From contig OY755047.1 in NCBI GenBank assembly GCA_963576565.1, positions 31,540,851-31,604,850 of the forward strand: 64,000 nucleotides of DNA, given 5' to 3'. Position 1 is the first letter of the stretch. Each line of letters begins with the position of its first letter. This document shows, piece by piece, positions 56,732 through 64,000 of the stretch. The notes beneath the pieces are model-generated. The model was not told the DNA's origin. It did not search any database and worked only from the letters and a program-made list of their open reading frames with translations. The position numbers were made by a program, and so were the translations under genes. The stretch is from Aspidapion aeneum. Taxonomy: Eukaryota > Arthropoda > Insecta > Coleoptera > Brentidae.

Positions 56732-58064
56732 CATAATATTCCAATACACACGCTAATTGCCAATGCATGATACAAACATAAGTCCTTAAGAAAAATGTCC
56801 TAATTGGTTGCTTTCAAACACATATATGCATATTGTTTCCATATATACATACTATTACGTATTATTATTCCAATACCCACCGTACCTTACGATGTATGAT
56901 GCAAACATATTTCAAGTAACAATATCAATGGACATATGGTTATACTTTTTGCGGTCCTTAAGATAAAATGTCCTGATTGGTTATACATTTACACATGCAT
57001 ATTATTTTATTTATTAATCATCAAATCATCGTTAAATCATCAGCGCCCAATTTGGTAACTATGTATTTTTCGTATCTGTATTTCTGACTGTTTGCATCAA
57101 ACGCCAGTCATTGTGTAAATGGTTGACAGGGAGTATTGGAATATTACGTATATGGATAAAAACAATTAATTTCTTACAACCTAGAAAACCACCACGCATA
57201 AATAATTTTAAGCACAGCAACTTCAAATGATTATATTCATACATCCAAATCACTTTCTCAAATATTATATCATCCTTCTTCTCATATTTCGTGAAACTAG
57301 AAAAATAAGCTTATTTCTTAAGTCAGTTCTTACATGGTCATTTTTGGAAGCATTGAAGTTTATGTGTATTTAGTGAAAGATACGTCAATTATCTGGTTGG
57401 AATCACTTGTGTATTGGCCGCTATTTCGGACAAGTAATTATGGTTTTCATTGAAGAGACACACAATTAAATGTCCTCAAAACAGAAAACAAGGTTTATCA
57501 TCAATGCGCTCCAAGTTATATAGACAATCGAGTGCATGACATAACTTCAAATCGGTTTCTAGTTTAAGGGTACTGAAGCAGTTGGACAAAAGGCATATAT
57601 ATCAAGCTTTTATCGCAATTGACCAAATACAAGTAAGAATTTAATGAGCAAGACAGGGATGAAAATAGAATTTCGGTTTGGTAAGTCCGGACACATGCAA
57701 CATCGCAAAAATATTCTATTTGCTTGTCTTGGATAAAAAAGGGCAGTGGCGGCGCAAAATAAAAATTGTGAATTCCACTAGCATTTTTCTATCAACAATT
57801 TTCTGTTTGAATAATAAATAATTCATGAATACTTACTTGTGTATACTGTGTTTACAAAATTCTCTTCAGTCAAAAAAAGAGTAAAAAGACTTTGTTAGCA
57901 TACTAAGTGCAGTGGATGTATTAAAATTATTGTTTTCATCTTAGAAATTTACAAATGTTGTACCTTCCAGGTAAAATATTTTCTCAACCCTTCTGTTCTT
58001 GGGTGGACTACAAGTTATGCTCGAGTCAGATGAAATTTCGGAACTAAAAATTTCAATTCGGAAT
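56732..58064. other. No recognised gene; lone hAT-like end
   Basis: CAGTGGCGGCGC at about 57744 resembles a hAT terminus, but no partner end or octamer was found. Otherwise only short open frames. Confidence 0.4.
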
Positions 58065-58065
58065 G

Positions 58066-59539
58066 GGACAACTGGGCGCCAGGCCAACTCGGCGCCGCCA
58101 ACAGGGTGCCACGCTGGGCCAACTCAGCGCCGGACTATTTTTTTTTCGATAAAATGTGCAGATAAAAAACAAAATAAATATGTTATTTATACAAAAATTT
58201 CAACATCTATTAAGTCGAGTGTTGAAATTTGGTAGGTGTAGAGCTCGGCGTAGAGTTCTGGTAACCTGGTGGATTTCTTTATTTTTAAACCGATTTGTCT
58301 CAAACTTGAAAGTTTGCAGTGTTTGAGATCACTTAATACCGTTTTATCCTCAAACTTAAAAAAATTAAAATGGCGGATCCTCAGAATACTCTAAGGGCGA
58401 ATCCAAAATGGCGGATCCAAATATAGATCTTGGCAGTGTTTCAACTCGCTGAATATGATTTTTGACTCAAACTCAAAATGGCGGATTTCTTTATTTTTAA
58501 ACAGATTTGTCTCAAACGTGAAAGTTTTAAATGACGGATGGAAAATGGCGGATTTTTTTATTTATGCACCGATATGTATCAAATATCAAACTCATAAATA
58601 ATTTAAAATGGCGGATCCAAAATGGTGGACTTTGCTGATTATCATTTTTGCCTTAAACTCATAGAAAAATCAAAATGGCGAATCCAACATGACAGACTTT
58701 AACCGATTTGTCTTAAGCTTAAAATATTACATTTCTTTCTTTAAACTTGAGTCATATTTTGAATTAAGCTATAAAAGTCTGCCATTTGCAAGTGTGAGTC
58801 ACAAATTGTATTAAGTGACCTTAAGCAGTGCAAACTTCCAAGTTTGAGACTTTTGAGACAAATCCGTTGAAAAATAAAGAAACCCACCATTTTGGATCCG
58901 CCATTTTAATTTTTTTAAGTTTGAGTATAAAACTGTATTAAGTGATCTCAAGCACTGCAAGCTTTCAAGTTGGAGACAAATCCGTTTAAAAATAAAGAAA
59001 TCCACCATTTTGGATCCGCCATTTTGAATTTTTTATCAGTTTGAGTCAAAAATTATAATCAGCGACTTGAAACACCGCCAAGTTCCATATTCGATACATA
59101 TCAATGCATAAATAAGAAAGTCCGACATTTTGGATCCGCCATTTTAATTTTTTTAAGTTTGAGGGTAAAACTGTATTAACTGATCCCAAACACTTCAAAC
59201 TTTCAAGTTTGAGACAAATCGGTTTAAAAAAGAAATCCGCTATTTTGGATTTGCCATTCTTGTAATCAAAAACGTAAATTTTATGTTATCAGGTTACCAG
59301 AACTCTAGACCTACCAAAATTTCAACACTAGACCTAATGGAGTTAACCCTAACAAAACCAAATTTCAAGAATATTACGTAAAGGATTTTTTAAAGATGTT
59401 TAATAATAATATATCTATTTTGTTTTTCATCTACACATTTTATCAAGAAAACATATTTTAATCCGGCGCCCAGTTGGCCCGGCGTCCAGTTGGCCCGCCG
59501 CCCAGTTGGTCGCGCCGAGTTGGCGGCGCCCAGTTGTCC
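58066..59539. mobile_element. 1.47-kb foldback with GGCGCC-rich repeated ends
   Basis: The left end GGACAACTGGGCGCC and the right end GGCGCCCAGTTGTCC are inverted. Each end carries several ~16-bp units of the type GGCGCCCAGTTGGCC in tandem. Internally 58135-58260 pairs with 59320-59470 (CGATAAAATGTGCAGAT-type sequence). The arms contain many AAATGGCGGATCC and TTTGTCTCAAACTTGAAAG words in opposite orientation. No coding sequence and no clear target duplication. Confidence 0.78.
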
Positions 59540-59544
59540 TAGAC

Positions 59545-60219
59545 TGCAACACATTTCAGGACAATCTGTTATTAAAAAATAATCTTATAAGTGCGGAGAA
59601 GTGACACTTCGCAGAAAAAACTATCTATCGTGACGCTACTGAACTTTCTCGTATTTTAGCAAAAACTATCCGCCAAGACGACTTACCCATGAAATGTTGT
59701 TTTTTTTATCGATTTTTTTCTTCTTTTGCACAAAAAACAATTTCGGACCATGTTTGAACTGAAATAGTTACTTCTAAACTTGTCTTTAAACGTTTTTAAT
59801 ATTTCTTTTTGTAATATTCCCGCACAAAATTCAAAAAAATTCATTTCCGTACTTAGACAACATTGTCTATCAGTTTTCCCTGTATAAACCGACTAGCAGG
59901 TTGAATCACTCAAAATACGGCAGGTGGATTAAAAGTAGACAGCTGCTTTTCTGTCGCACTTATGCCGTCAGTGTGAAAGAGATAACAGTACCCATATATT
60001 ATCTAGGGTATTATTAGCATGCAAAATCAGCCTATCTTTGTCCGTTTCATATGTTCAATAGTGTCTATCTCTGTTTTTATTGTAAAAGAAATACCCGCCC
60101 CTAGAAACCAAATTGGATAGGGTCAATAAAAAATGCCTTGTCTTTCCGTCTGAGTATATAATGCTAAACCCATATCACTAAAAGTTATAGGTGCAATTGT
60201 TGAACTAAAGACACTTCTT
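59545..60219. other. No recognised gene
   Basis: No motif, RNA gene or inverted terminal pair seen. Confidence 0.4.
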
Positions 60220-60227
60220 GCTATTTC

Positions 60228-60398
60228 CAGTGGCGCACTCAGAAATATGTCTTGGGGGGGGCCTCTTGGGGGGGGGGGGGGGCCCGAAGCATCATGATGT
60301 CGAATATTAAGCTATTTTTTGTGTTTTTTCTAAAACATGTCGAAAATATGTAAAAAAATCTAAGGCTTGGGGGGCCGCCCCCCCCTTAGTGCGCCCAT
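60228..60398. mobile_element. 171-bp hAT-type MITE with long G and C runs
   Basis: It begins CAGTGGCGCACTCAG and ends TTAGTGCGCCCAT. GCTATTTC is at 60220-60227 and 60399-60406. Runs of G (near 60254 and 60269) and C (near 60378) occupy subterminal positions. It is the same family as 12340-12440. Confidence 0.85.
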
Positions 60399-60558
60399 GC
60401 TATTTCAGTTGAAAACCCGCAGTTCTTCAATTAGGTATTGCCTAGTTGGCTCCTTTGCAACTTATCATTACAAAGTAACTCTTTCTTTGTGCCTATCATA
60501 CATGGTGGTGAGTAATTATTATTTTCTGGAAGGGGCTTTAGATTCGCTGGTGACTTAA

Positions 60559-60800
60559 TAGAGAATTATTGAGATAAAGCCAGGCTATTATAGTGCCAGG
60601 CACAATTTTGACACTTCACATTGTAATATCAGCTGTGATCTTTTAACACACGGCCTTGTTTACTATATGAACCGGAATAAATAGTGCCTTCTTTTATTAA
60701 TTGAAAATAAACGACAAAAGTTTTAAATTCGAGTTTGGTATTTCAATTTTGAAGGATGCCTGGCATAATTATAGCCTGGCTGTATTTCAATAATTCTCTA
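60559..60800. mobile_element. ~242-bp MITE flanked by TTAA
   Basis: The left end TAGAGAATTATTGAGATAAA and the right end, complement TAGAGAATTATTGAAATACA, match closely for about 44 bp, including AGCCAGGCTAT and TGCCAGGCA. TTAA is at 60555-60558 and 60801-60804, the duplication of piggyBac-type elements. No coding part remains. Confidence 0.8.
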
Positions 60801-60804
60801 TTAA

Positions 60805-62007
60805 CAAAAATCAAAACAATAAACTAAGAAAATATAAAAAAAATACATCTAAGAGGAGACTAAAAAGTTATTATTGTACTTAATTAGTTTCGGTACCCAT
60901 CCACGAACAGGCAGCAGATGTAAAGGCTGTGATGCGGCATTTAGGCACCTGCTTCACAGTCTCAGGATCGCGAGCTGTCTAATTTTTCGATATACACATA
61001 CAATCCATTGCATAGATGTACGTATTTTGCTGTGGTATATGGTGAACTTTTTGATCTGCAGCCCATGGACTGTCACGTAATTATAAATTAAAATAAAGGT
61101 AAAAATAAACACAAAATAAACAGGCTTAATAAGCCTGGATTTTGCAACACAGACAAAAAATAAAATAGAAAAAACGCTGTTTTACACCCGTATTCGAGCT
61201 GGTAGTGAGAAAGTAGAGAAGAAGACAAGAAGTTTCTCGTCATTCCATCATGTGCAGCGAAATAGGTGAAAAGTGGGTATTTGTTTTTCATTCAAATACT
61301 GCCTCAAACCATGCCGCGTATTACATATATGGTATTACGAGGGAAATAGCTGTCAAAATGTAGCAAATATATTTTTTGTCACGTTTGAGGGAAGGGATTT
61401 TCCAAGCCGTAGCATGGTGAAAGAAATTGCTTTTGAAACACACCCCTCCCTTACTTGTTTCGCTGGAGAAGCCATCAATTTTAGTTTGTGGCTAACACGG
61501 TACTACATATTATAAAAAAGAACAAGCTAAAAAAAAGGATTATACGTTACGTAGTTATCGTCTAAATTTTTTAATTTTATGTACAACTACCCTCGATCGA
61601 TTTTCTTTACGAACTATTGAAAGAAAAGATCGCCGCGCTAGGTGTCATAAATTTTCTCCGTCTCCTTTACCGGGGCGCACAGAGGACAGGTACTGGCTCT
61701 GGGTCTGGCTATCCTAAAACAATGGGCGTAACCATGTGTAAACTTCTATCCTCGAAGTTTGAGACTATTTTGCACTATCACTTGCTATGTGGTTTTTAAT
61801 AACACCCTGTATAACAGCAACATAAAGTCAGTATCTCATACTATAACGGATGCCAATTCTGGAAAGTGACATCGAATCTGATTGAAAAACTGCAGACAGT
61901 TGAAAAAAACTCATCTCATGGGGTCAGAACTTTTACTAGCTAACCTAGAAATTCTATAAAAACTAAATAATTGACTTGTTTTGGAATTATATAATATTTA
62001 TGTTTTG
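60805..62007. other. No recognised gene
   Basis: Several open frames of 60-80 codons without recognisable motifs. No transposon ends found. Confidence 0.4.
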
Positions 62008-62400
62008 TTATTTTCGCAGTATTTGCTCGGTTGTCCCACTGAAGTACCTAGGGGGTAGGCTATCGGACCAGGGTCCCCCAGGCGTCAAAATTCAGGTTTC
62101 AAAATTATAGAAAAATAATAATTTTAAATTTTTTTGTAACTACACACATATGTTGGCCCCCAAATATATTTTCTTCGTGCGTCACTGGTTGTCCGTTGGG
62201 CTTTTCCATTGACTTCTATACCCTCTTTCAGGGCTTTATACAACTCAATGGGTTTTTCTGATTCTAGAAAATCGTCATCATTACGTTTTTTGATTGAAAT
62301 GTTGTTGACTTTTGAGGTCGTCTGCGTACAATCGTAATATTGAATTTTAAATGAAATTTTTGGATAATTAAAAACAAATATTTTTGTTAGCGACCTTAAT
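62008..62400 (-). CDS. Possible coding fragment or exon, interrupted by a MITE
   Basis: On the minus strand, sequence from about 62400 to 62195 is open and charged in a protein-like way (KKRNDDDFLESEKPIELYKA near 62240-62300). The hAT MITE 62037-62186 interrupts it. Without the MITE and one octamer the frame continues for five codons to a TAA at 62008. A CAG at about 62325 could be a splice acceptor. I do not recognise the protein; it may be a host terminal exon, an unknown transposon fragment, or chance. Confidence 0.3.
62037..62186. mobile_element. 150-bp hAT-type MITE
   Basis: GGTTGTCC occurs at 62029-62036 and 62187-62194, a perfect octamer duplication. The ends CACTGAAGTACC and GTGCGTCACT are only loosely inverted, so the family is less certain than for the CAGTGGCG elements. 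Confidence 0.65.
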
Positions 62401-62401
62401 A

Positions 62402-62902
62402 CAGTGTGTCCCCGTATTGAGTGCTGGTAAGGTACAAATGAAAAATTTGATTTTGATTTTGAGATTCTGTGAATTGCTCCTGCTTGGTTGCAAACTAAGA
62501 GGTTAAAAAAATGAACCAAATCAATTAATAAACATGATGGCTTAGTAGGCTGATTTTATAAAAGGTGTTAAGAGTAAAGTACCTTTGTTTTAAAAGATAT
62601 CGGAAAAGGTTACAAAAAGAGTTGTTTAGAATCAAAAATTACGGTATGCTTAATTTTCAGAAAAAGTAGCAAATAAATTTTTCTTAAGACGATTTTTACC
62701 TGATTTTTCTGAAAATTAAGAATCAGCTGTAACTTTTAATTTTTAACACTTTTTATCGAACCAACCTACTAAACCTCTATATATTAATTGATTTGCTTAT
62801 TTTCTTACCATGTTAGTAGGGGCGTTTCCCAAAAAATCAGAAACTAAATCGAAAATTTCTTGTCATTTATACCTTACCTGCACTCAATCTGTGGACACAC
62901 TG
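62402..62902. mobile_element. ~500-bp mariner-type foldback MITE
   Basis: CAGTGTGTCCCCGTATTGAG at the left and its near complement (CTCAATCTGTGGACACACTG) at the right are both next to TA. The arms pair for about 75 bp and a second inner palindrome lies at 62590-62770 around TTTTTCTGAAAATTAAG. No transposase. Confidence 0.82.
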
Positions 62903-63109
62903 TATAACGGAAATCGCGTCATATTGACCCTTACAATGATAATGAGATTATTATTTAACTTGCCAATCCCAATTCGGCAAGGACAAGACCTCTTCGGAAA
63001 CTTCGCCAAAGTTTGGCGTGACAGCTTTTGTTTGAGTAAATTTTAACTTTATTTGCACAGTAAAGCAAATCTAAGGATTACCACTGGCAGAGAGGGACAA
63101 CAATAATTA

Positions 63110-63365
63110 TACAAGGCGGATCAATTAACAAGGTTTTATAAAAGATCTACGAATACAATTTAAATAAATATAGCATTTAAGTAGATTCTAAACAGGCTTT
63201 TGACAGCGTAAATCAGTAGGAAATAATGGAGGATTCAGCTACTTTGGGAATCCCCTCAAAATAAATTAAGATTATCTGCGTTTCTATTTAGAGTTCCACA
63301 GATATAACAAGAATAAATAACCAATTCTCAGAGCCATTTTGTGTAACTTTAGGAGTAAGGCACAC
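63110..63365 (+). pseudogene. LINE reverse transcriptase scrap around motif A
   Basis: The plus strand reads VDSKQAFDSVNQ, then a stop, then LGIPSK, and near the end FSEPFCVTLGVR. These are in the order of RT motif A (VDF.QAFDSV), GIP.KL and the F.V..GVRQG region of LINEs. No other LINE part is attached. It ends where the ribozyme-repeat copy at 63379 begins. Confidence 0.7.
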
Positions 63366-63378
63366 GATGAATTAATTT

Positions 63379-63536
63379 ACGTTTGTTAGTATTTTGTGGC
63401 TCAAAAATTCCGCTGATTGACGCTCATATCTGAAAGTGGGTAAAAACGCCAATCAGCGTTGATCTGATCTGAAAGGCAGTAGTGCTGTCGTAGGTCACGG
63501 ATCGTTTCTTTTTCTTTGCAATCGATCTTTTCATCA

Positions 63537-63612
<76 letters not shown>

Positions 63613-63915
63613 CGGTTTATACTCGCTTCTTCTTGTTCTAGTTTCTCTTGTATCTCCGTAGATGGCGCTTTTTACAAGGGGTTTCTCACTATAGATGTAA
63701 GATGAGAGACAAAACGATTTGATGAATTTCGCAAGGGTGTCACATTGACCAAGCAGTGTTCTCAGGAGTCCCATAAAGACGCAACAGTTAATTGCCAACA
63801 GGTTGTTAGGTGTCCATTAGATCTTGCACCCCCTTTCGAGTTACGCATGAAAAAATATGAGATAAACAAAAACTTCTTTTTACCCAATTTGCCTTGAAAA
63901 CTTATTTGATTTTGG
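63379..63915 (+). repeat. Diverged single copy of the ~515-bp hammerhead repeat
   Basis: It matches the array unit from ACGTTTGTTAGTATT through CTGTCGTAGGTCACGGA, GTAGATGGCGC, and GGTGTCCATTAGATCTTG to about 63915, with many substitutions and a TA microsatellite inserted in the unit's TCGATATTG region. The ribozyme core (63755-63800) is damaged: CTCAGGA instead of CTGAGGA and GCAA instead of GAAA. Confidence 0.85.
63538..63610. repeat. (TA)n microsatellite
   Basis: About 73 bp of AT dinucleotides inside the diverged hammerhead repeat, at the site where array copies read GATCGATATTG. Confidence 0.97.
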
Positions 63916-64000
63916 CGATGCGTTATTTTAATTACTGTTTCATCTGGTCCTTGAAACTTCTGTTAGGATAATTGAGACAAGCGGCTTTATTGGCAACAAA

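Noticed and set aside
57744..57760. CAGTGGCGGCGC as the end of another hAT element
   Set aside because: No partner terminus or matching octamer found downstream or upstream.
63755..63800. Active hammerhead in the diverged repeat copy
   Set aside because: CTCAGGA and GCAA replace bases that are invariant in the hammerhead core.
1..64000. CRISPR array, operons or bacterial promoters
   Set aside because: No regular short repeats with unique spacers, and the content is clearly eukaryotic transposon DNA.

Overview
The window looks like AT-rich intergenic DNA from an arthropod, most likely an insect with a repeat-laden genome. I found no convincing host gene. Nearly all recognisable coding sequence is broken transposon protein: RTE-like LINE reverse transcriptase, LINE RNase H, Gypsy-type reverse transcriptase, hAT transposase, a Tc1-like helix-turn-helix region and a CENP-B/pogo-type DNA-binding region. 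The species cannot be fixed from the sequence alone. The one possible non-transposon coding fragment (62.0-62.4 kb, minus strand) is weak.

Layout. 0-3 kb: part of a long foldback element, a pogo-type MITE, a truncated hAT element and a repeat carrying a tRNA-like segment. 4.67-10.2 kb: a nested stack. An old palindromic TA-flanked element contains a 5'-truncated LINE. That LINE is split by a 2.4-kb TG...CA element, probably a solo LTR, which carries two tandem-repeat arrays. A pogo MITE sits in the outer arm. 10.3-16.5 kb: a MITE with near-perfect 31-bp ends, a hAT MITE, a 1.9-kb foldback element and several tandem repeats. 17.8-20.2 kb: a hAT element with intact termini and a decayed transposase. 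21-24 kb: LINE remnants and a diverged tandem duplication. 25.6-37 kb: a Tc1-like deletion derivative, a 1.55-kb foldback, a 1.03-kb hAT derivative, tRNA-like repeats and a palindromic repeat. 39-42.4 kb: a pogo MITE, and a Gypsy reverse transcriptase remnant with one hAT element inside it and another just beyond. 43.2-44.9 kb: a perfect 23-bp hairpin, then about 2.8 tandem copies of a ~515-bp repeat. 47.7-50.6 kb: LINE and hAT remnants. 55-64 kb: further hAT, pogo, mariner and TTAA-flanked MITEs, a GGCGCC-rich foldback, a LINE scrap and a diverged copy of the ~515-bp repeat.

The most interesting system is the ~515-bp tandem repeat. Each copy contains a complete predicted type I hammerhead ribozyme: CUGAGGA, a 4-bp stem II, GAA, a 4-bp stem III with a UUAA loop, a GUC cleavage triplet, and a 6-bp stem I with an internal loop. 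Such an array could be transcribed and self-cleave into ~514/515-nt monomers, as in hammerhead satellites and metazoan retrozymes. The diverged copy at 63.4-63.9 kb has lost essential core bases.

Many insertions can be proved from the sequence itself. Six hAT-type elements have identical 8-bp target duplications, several elements have TA or TTAA duplications, and in two cases removing the insert plus one duplication restores the interrupted reading frame.
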